Shown here: positions 44,944 through 53,503 of the stretch, piece after piece
How the letters are laid out: every line of letters starts with the position of its first letter
How positions within the stretch are numbered: the first letter of the stretch is position 1
Origin: Streptomyces sp. NRRL S-87
Lineage (GTDB): Bacteria > Actinomycetota > Actinomycetes > Streptomycetales > Streptomycetaceae
NCBI RefSeq assembly: GCF_000719335.1
Contig: NZ_JOGB01000008.1
Location: 62,001-126,000, forward strand
Direction: 5' to 3'
Length of the DNA stretch: 64,000 nucleotides
Notes under the pieces: generated by a model
What the model saw: only the letters and a program-made list of their open reading frames with translations
Databases searched by the model: none
Told to the model about the DNA's origin: nothing
Translations under genes and position numbers: made by a program

Positions 44944-45268
44944 CGGGCGACGGACCTCCTGTGGGTGACAGCGATGGCCTCCCGGCGCTGCGACGTGGTC
45001 GCCGAAGTGCCGCCAGTACGCCGCTGAAGGCATACGGCCGCAGGAAGCAACTGGCTTCGGGTGCGCGGTCCCGGAAGGATCGTGGCTCAAGCACCGGCCA
45101 CGAGGCCGGTCGCGAGTCACGCACTCAACGATGGATGCCGGTGTCCCTGATGCTCATGGGCGTTTATGAGCGCAGGGGGCACGAGCGGGTGACAGGGCCC
45201 TCCAGCGAGACCGCCGACCCGCCGCCGGCCTTCGTCTCCGCCCCTCCGATCACTGGGAGTATGGGCGG
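44944..45268. other. Divergent promoter region
   Basis: This 325-base gap lies between the RsbW-like gene (minus) and the nucleotidyltransferase gene (plus). It contains no gene, but includes the 20-bp palindrome described at 45152-45171. Confidence 0.5.
45152..45171. promoter_or_regulatory. Shared operator, site 1
   Basis: GCTCATGGGCGTTTATGAGC is an imperfect palindrome with arms GCTCAT and ATGAGC. Its reverse complement, GCTCATAAACGCCCATGAGC, matches site 2 (49041-49060) at 18 of 20 positions. It lies about 100 bases upstream of the nucleotidyltransferase start. Confidence 0.75.
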
Positions 45269-45892
45269 GTGAGTGCTGACGTGTTGGGACGCTGGGTGCC
45301 GGATCGTCCCGAGGATGTGGCCAAGGTCTTCGCCAAGGCGGACTTCCCGTGGTGGATCGCTGGTGGCTACGCGATCGAACTCGCGGTCGGCCGCGAGCTG
45401 CGCGCCCACGGCGATCTCGATGTCCTCATCCTCCGGCGCGACCAGGCTCTGGTACGTGGCCTGCTGGCCGGCTGGGACCTGTACGTGGCGGACCCGCCCG
45501 GCCAGGGGGAGCTTCGGCCGTGGCGTCCTGGAGAGGCCCTACAGCCGCCGCTCCACGACATCTGGTGCCGCCGCACACCCAAGGCGCCCTGGTCTGTGCA
45601 GCTTATGCTGGACGAGGCCGAGGGCACCCAGTGGGTCTCGCGGCGCACCCCGAAGATCCGACTCCCCATCGACCGGCTCGGGCGCACGAGCGAGACGGGC
45701 ATCCCGTATCTCGCGCCCGAGGTCCAGCTCTTCTACAAGGCGAAAGCGACCCGGGACAAGGACGAGACCGACTTCGAAGCGGTACTGCCGCTGCTCGACG
45801 CTCCGGCACGCGCCTGGCTGGCGGACGCGATCAAGGTGATCGCGCCCACCCACCACTGGCTCCGGCGGCTCCTGCCGGTCAGCCGAACGTGA
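45269..45892 (+). CDS. Aminoglycoside-type nucleotidyltransferase
   Basis: The 207-residue protein resembles ANT(2'')/Lin-type nucleotidyltransferases: WWIAGGYAIELAVGRELRAHGDLDVLILRRD contains the GG and the acidic D-x-D metal pair. Text near the end (PEVQLFYKAKATRDKDETDFEAVLPLL) matches the family. It may transfer a nucleotide onto a drug or small metabolite. A shared operator links it to the biosynthetic operon at 49145, so it could be a resistance or tailoring gene of that cluster. The stop overlaps the convergent gene's end by 14 bases. Confidence 0.85.
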   Translation: MSADVLGRWVPDRPEDVAKVFAKADFPWWIAGGYAIELAVGRELRAHGDLDVLILRRDQALVRGLLAGWDLYVADPPGQGELRPWRPGEALQPPLHDIWCRRTPKAPWSVQLMLDEAEGTQWVSRRTPKIRLPIDRLGRTSETGIPYLAPEVQLFYKAKATRDKDETDFEAVLPLLDAPARAWLADAIKVIAPTHHWLRRLLPVSRT

Positions 45893-46337
45893 GCAGCGGC
45901 ACGTCGTAGAGGTCGGGGTTCCGGGGCCGGGTCATCGTGGGCGACGTGACCTCCACGATCAGCAGTTCGCTGAGGAACTGGACCTTGGCGCTGAGGAGGT
46001 GGCTCGTCCTGCCGTCGGCCGACTGGGCCTTCAGGCCGGCGGAGACGTGGATGTGCGGGAGTATCCCGCCGGTGGCCGGGTCGTGAGCGAGGGTGCCGGC
46101 GCCGAACGCCTCGACGTTGGTGACGTACGTCTTCGCCCAGACCGGTGCGTCCGGGTCGGCGAGCTTCTCGCAGGCACCCACGATCTCGGCCTCCGCGAAG
46201 GCCCCGATGAACGAGGGGATGTAGCCATGCCGTACGCCGTTGTCCCGGCAGAAGGTGGACAGCGCCTCGAAGAAGTCCTCCCCGTGGTCGAAGGTGACGC
46301 CGAAGGTACGGCCAACGGTCAGCTCGTGAGCACGCAT
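45879..46337 (-). CDS. PPC/DUF296-domain protein
   Basis: This 152-residue protein matches the plant-and-prokaryote-conserved domain: FDHGEDFFEALSTFCRDNGVRHGYIPSFIGAFAEAEI, GTLAHDPATGGILPHIHVSAG and LLSELLIVEV-like text. The His pair in PHIHVS fits the family's metal site. Function is unclear; members lacking an AT-hook are thought to act as small enzymes. It lies 28 bases after the asparaginase gene in one transcript. Confidence 0.85.
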   Translation of the reverse strand: MRAHELTVGRTFGVTFDHGEDFFEALSTFCRDNGVRHGYIPSFIGAFAEAEIVGACEKLADPDAPVWAKTYVTNVEAFGAGTLAHDPATGGILPHIHVSAGLKAQSADGRTSHLLSAKVQFLSELLIVEVTSPTMTRPRNPDLYDVPLLTFG

Positions 46338-46364
46338 GTGCGGGTGTCTCCTGAAGAGGTGGGG

Positions 46365-47366
46365 TCAGCGGGCGAAGGCGGCGGTGAAGGTCTCTCGGAC
46401 TGCGGCCCCGTCGGCGCCCTGGGCGAGCAGGGCCTGCAGCAGGAGCCGGGCCTGGTACGGGCCGAGGTCGCCGGCGCCGATGAGTCCTCGTCCGAGGAGG
46501 TCCTTCTCGGAGCCGGGGAAGCCGTACGTGTCGGACAGGACGGGGCCGTTGCCGATGCGGGAGGCGAGGACCACGGGGATGCGGGAGGCGAGCTTGGTGA
46601 GCCCTGCCACGAGACGCTCCGGGACGTGGCCCACGCCGAAGGCCGCGACCACGAGCCCGTCGCAGTTGCCGTCCCACAGGTCGAGCAGTGCACCGTCGTC
46701 GCCAAGGGTGACGACGTAGAGCCCGACACGCGCCTCCCGGTCGGGGGCGCCGACCAGCGGTCCACGGGGCAATAGGCCGCCCACCATCCGCACCCGGTTC
46801 TCCGCGACCCGCGCGATCGGTCCGGAAGACGGTGAGGTGAAGGCGGCGGGACTGGTGGTGTGGGACTTGCGGACGGTCCGGGCCGAGTGGATCTCGTCGC
46901 CGAGTACGACGAGGCAGCCGACGCCCCTGAGGCCGGGATCGGCGGCGGCCAGGACGGCGGCGTGGAGGTTGGCCGGGCCGTCGGCGCCGGGAAGGGTGGG
47001 ATTGCGCATCGCGCCTGTGACGACGACCGGCTGGTCGTGGCCGTGGTAGAGGTCGAGGAGGAAGGCGGTCTCCTCGATGGTGTCGGTGCCCTGGGTGATG
47101 ACGACGCCGTCGACGTCTCCGGTCTCCAGCTCCGCCGCGATCGCGGCCGACAGCGCGGTGAGGTCCTCGAATGTCAGGGAGGCTCCGGGCAGGCGCCGGA
47201 AGTCCCGCACCTTGAGGCCGATGCCGCTCGTGGCCAGGGCGGGAACAGCGGCGAGGAGTTCGTGGGCCGAGAGCGCGGGTACGACGCCTCCGGTGGTGGG
47301 ATCGGTGGTCATGGCGATCGTGCCGCCGAGGGAGAAGACCGCCACGTTCCTGACCGACTCCGTCAT
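46365..47366 (-). CDS. L-asparaginase (type I/II fold)
   Basis: This 333-residue enzyme hydrolyses asparagine to aspartate and ammonia. The first catalytic Thr is in FSLGGTIAM (near residue 15). The second site is ITQGTDTIEETAFLLDL, and VVTGAMRNPTLPGADGPANL is a family block. No signal peptide is present, so it is cytosolic. ATG 47366 follows AGGGGA. Its place in a mobile element next to the XRE regulator is unusual and may mean it acts on a modified amide. Confidence 0.88.
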   Translation of the reverse strand: MTESVRNVAVFSLGGTIAMTTDPTTGGVVPALSAHELLAAVPALATSGIGLKVRDFRRLPGASLTFEDLTALSAAIAAELETGDVDGVVITQGTDTIEETAFLLDLYHGHDQPVVVTGAMRNPTLPGADGPANLHAAVLAAADPGLRGVGCLVVLGDEIHSARTVRKSHTTSPAAFTSPSSGPIARVAENRVRMVGGLLPRGPLVGAPDREARVGLYVVTLGDDGALLDLWDGNCDGLVVAAFGVGHVPERLVAGLTKLASRIPVVLASRIGNGPVLSDTYGFPGSEKDLLGRGLIGAGDLGPYQARLLLQALLAQGADGAAVRETFTAAFAR

Positions 47367-47425
47367 TTCCCCTGCTCCCCTGTCCGGACGCCGCCGAGCG
47401 CGGCCTCGCGAGTGGTTCAGGCAGG

Positions 47426-48988
47426 CTATCGGGTCGGCGCCGTCCGGGTACGCGGAATGATCACCAGCTGTTCGGCCACGAACCGGCAGGCGGCCTCCAG
47501 CCCTTCGAGGCCGAGCAACCGGCTGCGCGGCCGGGCCAGCCGCTCGGTGCCGACGGCCGACAACTGTGCGCACCTGCGACCGAGCCAGGACGCATCGATG
47601 TTGAGATACTCCGCCGTTGCCGCGAGGCGTTGTCCGGCCTTCTCGGCCGCCGTGGCCGAGTGGTGGCTGACGTGGCCCGTCGCCTCGGCGAACGTCCGCA
47701 GGGCTCCCGGCCGCGCGGTGACCGCGAGATGGGACGCCCCCTCGGTCCGTACCCATGAGGCGATGACGGCTCGGCGCCCGTGAGACAGGGCGAAACCGTC
47801 GGTGTGCGCGAAGCCTCCGTCGTCCGTCACCCAGGTGCGGATACCGAAGGACTCCATGAGCGCGATGGCGAGGAACATCAGAACGCGCTCGTACGCCGGC
47901 GAGGAGGCGACCGCCGTCTCGGGCACGCAGAACCCCCGGCCGCTGGTACCGCCTGGACGCCGGGGCCCCATTCGTTCGAGGTAGCGGTACTTGTGCCGGA
48001 AGAACAGCCAGGTGGCGGCCTCTTCACCACGCTGTTCCCTGGTCCAGAAGACGGGCGCGTCGCCCAGGTGGTCACGGTGACCCAGGATGTACCGAGCCGC
48101 GGTCTCCGAGCCGATCAGCATCGTGGAAACTTCGGTCAGGCCGTGGTCGGAGGCGAGCGGCGAGCCTGGGGAAGCGGTGAGCGAAGCCAACGAGGTGTGC
48201 AGGGCCTGGTCGTCGCCGAGCAGCGCCGCCTCGAATCCCGACACCGCCCACAGGATGCCGTAAGTCAGGTCGTCCAGTTCGTACGCGGCCGGGACATCGA
48301 CCGGGTCGGAGGCGGTGCCGCGTACGCCGCTCGGCCTGGCGTCGACGACGAACTGCCGGACCGCCCCGTCCACCGTGCGGTTCGCGACGACGAGCGCGCG
48401 CATCGGCATGGTGCGCCAGGCGTCCAGCTCCGGGCGGGAGTCGAGTCTCAAGCTGTCCCCGAGGAAGGAGGCCGCTGAGAGGCTCAGCACGGGCAGCGCC
48501 GTCGTCGAGACGGACCGGCCGGCGGGTAACAGGAGCTGGCCTGGGCCTTCGGGCAGCGCCACGTACCCACGCGCTGCCGTGCCCGCCGTTCCTGGTCGGC
48601 TCGTGGCGTCCGGGGTGTGCGGATCGGCCGTGGGCAGGAGCCCGAGCAGCTCTTCCGGAATTCCCAATGCATCGGTCCACTGGACGAACTGCCGTCGGTC
48701 GCGGATCTGTTTGAGCCCGCGCTCGAGTCTGCTGACCTCGGCTTGGTCGATGCTGACCATCCGCGCCACGCCGGCCTGGGAGAGGCCCGTGTGCTTCCTG
48801 AACAGCTTGACGACGGTGCCGAGTTCCCATGCGGCCACGGCTCGCCGGACCGTCGGATCACGCCAGAAGGCCGGGTCGGCCCGCCGGGCCGCCGGCCCGC
48901 CCTGGCACGAGGCGCATCGTGTACCGGCGTTGAAGCGACTGAGAAGGGCACCGCAGCGCGTGCACCGCCGCTGTCCGCTGTCGACCAT
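47426..48988 (-). CDS. XRE regulator with zinc ribbon, candidate cluster regulator
   Basis: The 520-residue protein begins with a zinc ribbon (CTRCGALL, then CASCQ) and an XRE helix-turn-helix (KHTGLSQAGVARMVSIDQAEVSRLERG), then a long ligand-binding-like region with LMESFGIRTWVTDDGG. It is divergent from the biosynthetic operon, and the palindrome at 49041-49060 lies between them, so it probably controls the operon and itself. ATG 48988 is chosen; ATG 48997 and GTG 49018 are in frame, but the former is too close to AGGGAG. Confidence 0.85.
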   Translation of the reverse strand: MVDSGQRRCTRCGALLSRFNAGTRCASCQGGPAARRADPAFWRDPTVRRAVAAWELGTVVKLFRKHTGLSQAGVARMVSIDQAEVSRLERGLKQIRDRRQFVQWTDALGIPEELLGLLPTADPHTPDATSRPGTAGTAARGYVALPEGPGQLLLPAGRSVSTTALPVLSLSAASFLGDSLRLDSRPELDAWRTMPMRALVVANRTVDGAVRQFVVDARPSGVRGTASDPVDVPAAYELDDLTYGILWAVSGFEAALLGDDQALHTSLASLTASPGSPLASDHGLTEVSTMLIGSETAARYILGHRDHLGDAPVFWTREQRGEEAATWLFFRHKYRYLERMGPRRPGGTSGRGFCVPETAVASSPAYERVLMFLAIALMESFGIRTWVTDDGGFAHTDGFALSHGRRAVIASWVRTEGASHLAVTARPGALRTFAEATGHVSHHSATAAEKAGQRLAATAEYLNIDASWLGRRCAQLSAVGTERLARPRSRLLGLEGLEAACRFVAEQLVIIPRTRTAPTR

Positions 48989-49040
48989 GGTCGGCATTCT
49001 CCCTCGCTCTGCGACCACCCGGACACGTTCCGCTGGTGGG

Positions 49041-49060
49041 GCTCATAAACACTCATGAGC
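49041..49060. promoter_or_regulatory. Shared operator, site 2
   Basis: GCTCATAAACACTCATGAGC lies between the XRE regulator and the biosynthetic operon. It covers an ATG at 49055, which argues that the first gene really starts at GTG 49145. Arms GCTCAT/ATGAGC are identical to site 1 at 45152. Confidence 0.78.
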
Positions 49061-49144
49061 GTGGGCCTTCGTGGCGGCCATTGTGGTGGAGCACCACCGA
49101 CCGGAGCCGCGTGCCGCGACTCCCCGGACGTGAGGATCCGACCT

Positions 49145-49906
49145 GTGACCTCCTTGACCCTGCCGCCCCGGCCCCCCGATTCTCCGCCGCTGGCCCAGGC
49201 CTGGCAGACGCTGGCGGACGGGCTGCTGACCCAGCGGCTCCATCTCCATCTCGACGAATGGCGGGCTGCCGTCGCCGAGGAGAAGGCGCTGCCCGACTTG
49301 CCGGGCGCCGATGTCTCCGTGCTGGCCCAGCGCCCGTCTCCGCTGCCGACAGGCGACGGGTTCGCGATGGCGCTGCTGGCGGACGCCGGGCTCGGCTTCT
49401 GGTGGGATCTGCCCCAGCGGCACGGAGCGGAGTCGCGGAACCGGCGCGGGGCACTTCGCCGCGCCGCCGACACCGCAGCTCAGAGCATCCTCGCGGAGCA
49501 GTCCGGGGCGGCCTGGTCCGACGCCGTGACCGCCGTCAGCGCCGCCGCCACGTGGTGGGTGGGCTTCTTCGCGGTCATCCGCCACCGCGGGGTGCACCAC
49601 ATCACGCTGGAGCCGCACCCGGACCCGCTCCACGAGCAGGCCCTGGGCACCGCGGTGAGCATCGTGGCCCACGGCATGGCCACGCGGGTGCTGGAGGCGG
49701 CGCTGCGTAACTCCGACGACGACCCGGCCCTCCGCGCCGCGTACTGCCGGGCCGTCGAGGCCGGCGTCTGCGCCGAGCCCGAGCTACCTCGCCTCATCGA
49801 CGAGTTGGCGGAGCTCCGGCTCGTGGACCTGGTGTCCACCACGGCCCGCTGGCGGGGCCGCTTCACCAAGTACGCCGGCGGCACGGGAGCGGGGCAGGTC
49901 GAATGA
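49145..49906 (+). CDS. Hypothetical first gene of the biosynthetic operon
   Basis: This 253-residue protein is helical, with LAQAWQTLADGLLTQRLHLHLDEWRAAV, a hydrophobic AATWWVGFFAVIRHRGVHHITLEPHP block and LPRLIDELAELRLVDLVSTTARW near the end. No family is recognised. GTG 49145 follows GAGGA; the frame is open to ATG 49055, but that start lies inside the palindromic operator. The stop overlaps the kinase start (ATGA). Confidence 0.72.
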   Translation: MTSLTLPPRPPDSPPLAQAWQTLADGLLTQRLHLHLDEWRAAVAEEKALPDLPGADVSVLAQRPSPLPTGDGFAMALLADAGLGFWWDLPQRHGAESRNRRGALRRAADTAAQSILAEQSGAAWSDAVTAVSAAATWWVGFFAVIRHRGVHHITLEPHPDPLHEQALGTAVSIVAHGMATRVLEAALRNSDDDPALRAAYCRAVEAGVCAEPELPRLIDELAELRLVDLVSTTARWRGRFTKYAGGTGAGQVE

Positions 49907-50589
49907 ACCACCGCTATCCGTTCATCGTCATCGAGGGGCTCGACGGCACCGGCAAGACGACGCTGCGTAAGGGCCTGTTCCGGCTCTGGGAGGGGCTGTA
50001 CGGCGTCACCCCGCTGTGCATGCTCACCACCAACTTCCTCGCCGCCGACCAGGCCGCCGCAATCGTCACCGGCAAGTACCAGCCGAACGCCGGGAACCGT
50101 GACGCCTACCTGTCCGCGATCGCGGCGGACAAGCGGGCCACGCTGGATCGCCTCGTGCTCCCCCAGCGGCCGGCCCGGCCCGTGATCGCGGATCGCTGGC
50201 TCCTCAGTGAGCTGGCGTTCTTCGCGGTGAAGCACGGCATGAGGGTGTCGGAGACGTACGAGGTGCTGGCCGCGCAGCTCACCGTGGCCCCGGATCTCAC
50301 GTTCGTCCTGGACCTGGAGACCGACGCCTCGATGAGCCGGGCGCAGGCCCGCCAGGGTGACGCGGTCCGGGCCGACTGGGACGTGCACGACGTCCAGAGC
50401 CGGGTTCGCGAGACCTACGAGGCCGTGGTCTCGAAGCCCGACGAGTTCCAGCTCCTCGGCGACGTGGTCCGCCTGGACGCCCGCCGACCCCGGTCCGAGG
50501 TGCTGCTCGCCGCCTGGGACGTACTGCGTGAACGGCAGCTGGTGCCGCCGGTCGCCGCCCGCACGGAAGGAGGAGAGACCCATGGCTGA
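49903..50589 (+). CDS. Thymidylate-kinase-like protein
   Basis: The 228-residue protein has a P-loop FIVIEGLDGTGKTTLRKGLF, a DRWLLSELAFFAVKHG block comparable to the DRY motif of dTMP kinases, and FVLDLETDASMSRAQAR (lid region). It phosphorylates a nucleotide or a related phosphate. In a biosynthetic operon it may act on a pathway intermediate rather than on dTMP. Overlaps the next gene by eight bases. Confidence 0.83.
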   Translation: MNHRYPFIVIEGLDGTGKTTLRKGLFRLWEGLYGVTPLCMLTTNFLAADQAAAIVTGKYQPNAGNRDAYLSAIAADKRATLDRLVLPQRPARPVIADRWLLSELAFFAVKHGMRVSETYEVLAAQLTVAPDLTFVLDLETDASMSRAQARQGDAVRADWDVHDVQSRVRETYEAVVSKPDEFQLLGDVVRLDARRPRSEVLLAAWDVLRERQLVPPVAARTEGGETHG

Positions 50590-51451
50590 CGGCACGAAGG
50601 CGATGCATCTGCGCGAGGCCATCAACGACAGCGAGCGGAAGCACCCGCTCCTGGCGATCGGTGCGGTGAACGCGCTCGCTGCGCATGTCGCGGCGGAATC
50701 GGGCTTCGACGCCCTGTGGGTGAGCGGGCTGGAGGTGTCCGCAGCCTCCGGGCTGCCGGACGCCAATGTCCTGGGCCCCCGCGACCTGTCCGACGTGGTC
50801 GCCTCGCTCGGCCGTGTCACCGAACTGCCCGTCATCGTGGACATCGACAACGCGGGCGGCTCGGGGCGCACGGCGGAGCGGTTCGCGTACGACCTGATGC
50901 GCGCAGGAGCCGCGGCGGTGTGTGTCGAGGACAGCGCGTACCCGAAGTGCAACAGCTTCGCGGCTCACCGGGACCAGAGCCTCGCGGACCGGGACCTGTT
51001 GTGCGAACAGGTGGGGCGCATACGGAAGGTCGCCGGTGACGGCCTCGTGGTCGTGGCCCGCACCGAGGCCCTGATCGCCGGCGAGGACCTGGCCACGGCG
51101 ATCGCCCGCGCCGAGGCGTACGCCGAAGCCGGAGCGGATGCGGTACTCATCCACTCCAAGGACGCGACCGGTGAGCAGGCGCGGGCCATCGGGCGATCGT
51201 GGAGTAACGGCGTGCCGCTGGTCAGCGTGCCCACGGCGTTCCCCGACCTGAGCGCCGCCGAACTCGGCGAGGCCGGCTTCCGCCTCTGCATCTACGCGAA
51301 CCAGCTCAGCCGTGCCGCCCTCGCGGGTATGCGCACCGCCGCCCGTCAGTTCCGGCGTGGAGGGAGTTTCCGCTCCACCGTCGCGGGATCTCTGGCGGAG
51401 GTCGGCGACCTGATGCGCGTCGGCGAGCCGGAGGCGCTGTCGTGCCTCTGA
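50582..51451 (+). CDS. PEP mutase/isocitrate lyase-superfamily enzyme
   Basis: PEP mutase forms the C-P bond of phosphonates by turning phosphoenolpyruvate into phosphonopyruvate. This 289-residue protein has Asp60 in ASGLPDAN, Asp87 and Asp89 in VDIDNAGG, Glu116 in VEDSAYPKCNS, Lys122 and Asn124. The spacing equals that of the active-site residues of well-studied PEP mutase. The diagnostic EDKxxxxxNS motif reads EDSAYPKCNS, so its Lys is replaced by Ser; activity may be altered (mutase, hydrolase or lyase). ATG 50582 overlaps the kinase end. Confidence 0.8.
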   Translation: MADGTKAMHLREAINDSERKHPLLAIGAVNALAAHVAAESGFDALWVSGLEVSAASGLPDANVLGPRDLSDVVASLGRVTELPVIVDIDNAGGSGRTAERFAYDLMRAGAAAVCVEDSAYPKCNSFAAHRDQSLADRDLLCEQVGRIRKVAGDGLVVVARTEALIAGEDLATAIARAEAYAEAGADAVLIHSKDATGEQARAIGRSWSNGVPLVSVPTAFPDLSAAELGEAGFRLCIYANQLSRAALAGMRTAARQFRRGGSFRSTVAGSLAEVGDLMRVGEPEALSCL

Positions 51452-51912
51452 CGCCCGAGCTGCCTCGGATCAGCGTGTCCGTGAAGGCAGCGATCGTGCG
51501 CGACGGCGCCGTCCTACTGCTGTCGTACAACGACGAGGCCGGGTTCCACTTCAACCTTCCCGGCGGCAAGGCCCAGGTCGGCGAGGACCTGCGCCAGGCC
51601 GTGAACCGCAAGGTCGCGCAGGAGACCGGCCTGCAGGTCGTGGCCCGGCGTCTGTTGTGCGTCGTCGAGTACGTCCCCGACTCGTGGCAGGGCAAGTTCG
51701 GGGACGTACAGAAGGTCCAGTTCAACTTCCTCGCGGAGCAGGTGGACGACGCGGAGCCGCGCATGCCGGAACCGCCGGACCCCATCCAGGTGGGCTTCGA
51801 GTGGGTTCCGCTGGATCGTCTAGGCGACGTGTACCTGTTGCCCCGGATCAACCGCCCGCTGTCGGCGGCGTTGAACGGGGAGCTCGCCGACCCCTTCGTG
51901 GACAGGTGGTGA
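51442..51912 (+). CDS. NUDIX-domain protein with altered NUDIX box
   Basis: This 156-residue protein has the NUDIX fold text HFNLPGGKAQVGEDLRQAV then NRKVAQETGLQV. The box normally reads REUxEExGU, but here it is RKVAQETGL, so one metal-binding Glu is Gln and the second residue is Lys. It may hydrolyse a nucleotide-linked intermediate slowly, or only bind it. GTG start overlaps the preceding stop. Confidence 0.83.
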   Translation: MPLTPELPRISVSVKAAIVRDGAVLLLSYNDEAGFHFNLPGGKAQVGEDLRQAVNRKVAQETGLQVVARRLLCVVEYVPDSWQGKFGDVQKVQFNFLAEQVDDAEPRMPEPPDPIQVGFEWVPLDRLGDVYLLPRINRPLSAALNGELADPFVDRW

Positions 51913-51917
51913 CATTC

Positions 51918-52583
51918 ATGGATCCGATGCTGAAGGATCTGCGGGAGTGGCTGCTGCGGGAGCACCCCGGGACGGTGTGCGCCGACCGGCTCCGCGTGAT
52001 CGCCGATGAGCTCGCTGGCCTGACCGCCCGCGGTCTGCCGGGGCCGGTGGTCGAACTCGGTTGTTACAGGGGCGCGATGGCCCTCTGGATCCGTAGCGTG
52101 CTCGAATCGCTGGGCGACCACAACCGCGAGATCCACGTCTACGACTCCTTCCAGGGCATGCCCGCGCCCGGTGCCAAGGACTCGAACCACCTGGCGGCGG
52201 GCGAGCTCCGGTCGTCTCCAGACGACGTGCGCGCCACGCACGCGGCCTGGGGCAGGCCGGCGCCGGTCATCCATCCGGGATGGTTCGACGAGACCCTTCC
52301 CAAGGAGCTGCCCGACGAGATCGCGTTCGCCTACCTGGACGGCGACTTCTACGACTCGACACTCACGGGACTCACGCACTGCGTCACCCGCCTGATGCCG
52401 ACGGGCGTGTTGTTCGTCGACGACTACGCGGACACGGCGGTCAATCCGCGAGCCTGGGACGGGCTCCCGGGCGTGAAGCGCGCCTGCGACGCGTACTTCG
52501 GCACGCCGTCGCCCGTGACCGTCGTCGTCGGCGAGGGTGATCTCGCCTTCGGCCGGTACGAGAAGCGGGAGTTCCTCGGATGA
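51918..52583 (+). CDS. TylF/MycF-type O-methyltransferase-like protein
   Basis: This 221-residue protein resembles macrocin O-methyltransferases: PVVELGCYRGAMALWIRSVLE (SAM site), IHVYDSFQGMPAPG and AYLDGDFYDST, where Asp residues would hold a metal. The end YEKREFLG is typical. In a peptide or phosphonate pathway it would methylate a hydroxyl. It ends in an ATGA overlap with the dehydrogenase gene. Confidence 0.83.
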   Translation: MDPMLKDLREWLLREHPGTVCADRLRVIADELAGLTARGLPGPVVELGCYRGAMALWIRSVLESLGDHNREIHVYDSFQGMPAPGAKDSNHLAAGELRSSPDDVRATHAAWGRPAPVIHPGWFDETLPKELPDEIAFAYLDGDFYDSTLTGLTHCVTRLMPTGVLFVDDYADTAVNPRAWDGLPGVKRACDAYFGTPSPVTVVVGEGDLAFGRYEKREFLG

Positions 52584-53503
52584 GCGCTGTCCTGGTGCTA
52601 CGAGGTGCGGCGGACGCGAGCGCGATCCGCCGCGCCCTGTCCGATGTCGCCGTACACGAGTTGCCGGACCTGGACTCGCCTCCGCCCGCCGACACGGCCG
52701 TGCTCGTCCTGCGCTCCGGCGTCCGTCTCGGCGAGCGGGAGCTCGACGCGCTCCCCCGCCTGCGGCACGTCGTACGGACCGGCTCCGGCATCGACCACAT
52801 CGACGTGAGCGCCCTCCGGCACCGTGGCATCACGCTGCATCGCAACGCCGAGGCCGGCGCGGGCGCCGTGGGCGAGTGGGTGCTCGCCGCTGCCCTCTCC
52901 CTGGCCCGGCGGATCCCCTTGGGGCATCACGCGCTGCTGCTCGGCCGGCACGAGAAGCAGGCGTGTATGGGAGCGTCACTCGGCACCCTGGCCGCAGGCA
53001 TCTGGGGCGCGGGCCCGGTGGGGCTGGCCGCCGACTGGGCACTCGCCCCCTACGTGGGCCGCACGGCCTTCGCCGCGTGGCCGTCGAACCCTCCCGGTCT
53101 GCGAGAGCTGTCTCAGGCAGCGCTCATGGAGCAGTCGCAGGTACACGTGATCGCTCTGCCGCTGCGCCCCACGACCGAACAGCTCATCGGCGAGGACTTC
53201 CTCGAACGCGTCGCTCCGCAGCGGCCTCTGCTCATCTGCGCAGGACGGCTGGAGACCCTCGACGTCGCCGCCTGCCTGCGGGCACTGGAGGACGGAAGGC
53301 TCTCGGGCCTTGCACTCGACCCGGTCGAGCGGGAGCACCTGCCGCTCCTCACCGGCTCCACGACGCCGCTCAACCTCCTGGCCTCGCCCCACATCGGGGC
53401 CCAGCGCTCCGACGTGCGCTGCGCGCTCGACCGATGGGCCGTCGATCTCCTCAAGGAGATCACCGCTGACAACACGATCCTGATCGAAGGAGGCCACCGG
53501 TGA
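52580..53503 (+). CDS. D-2-hydroxyacid dehydrogenase
   Basis: The 307-residue protein has the NAD-binding GxGxxG (IWGAGPVGLA, near residue 143) and the usual catalytic set: Arg223 in CAGRLETLD, Glu250 in LALDPVE and His271 in SPHIGAQ. Next to a PEP-mutase-like gene, a reasonable substrate is phosphonopyruvate, reduced to phosphonolactate, as known in some phosphonate pathways. This substrate is inferred from context only. GTGA overlap with the next gene. Confidence 0.82.
   Translation: MSAVLVLRGAADASAIRRALSDVAVHELPDLDSPPPADTAVLVLRSGVRLGERELDALPRLRHVVRTGSGIDHIDVSALRHRGITLHRNAEAGAGAVGEWVLAAALSLARRIPLGHHALLLGRHEKQACMGASLGTLAAGIWGAGPVGLAADWALAPYVGRTAFAAWPSNPPGLRELSQAALMEQSQVHVIALPLRPTTEQLIGEDFLERVAPQRPLLICAGRLETLDVAACLRALEDGRLSGLALDPVEREHLPLLTGSTTPLNLLASPHIGAQRSDVRCALDRWAVDLLKEITADNTILIEGGHR

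Noticed and set aside
45269..45892. Clinical-type aminoglycoside resistance gene
   Set aside because: The fold fits, but the substrate is unknown and the shared operator points to a role with the biosynthetic operon, so resistance is not claimed.
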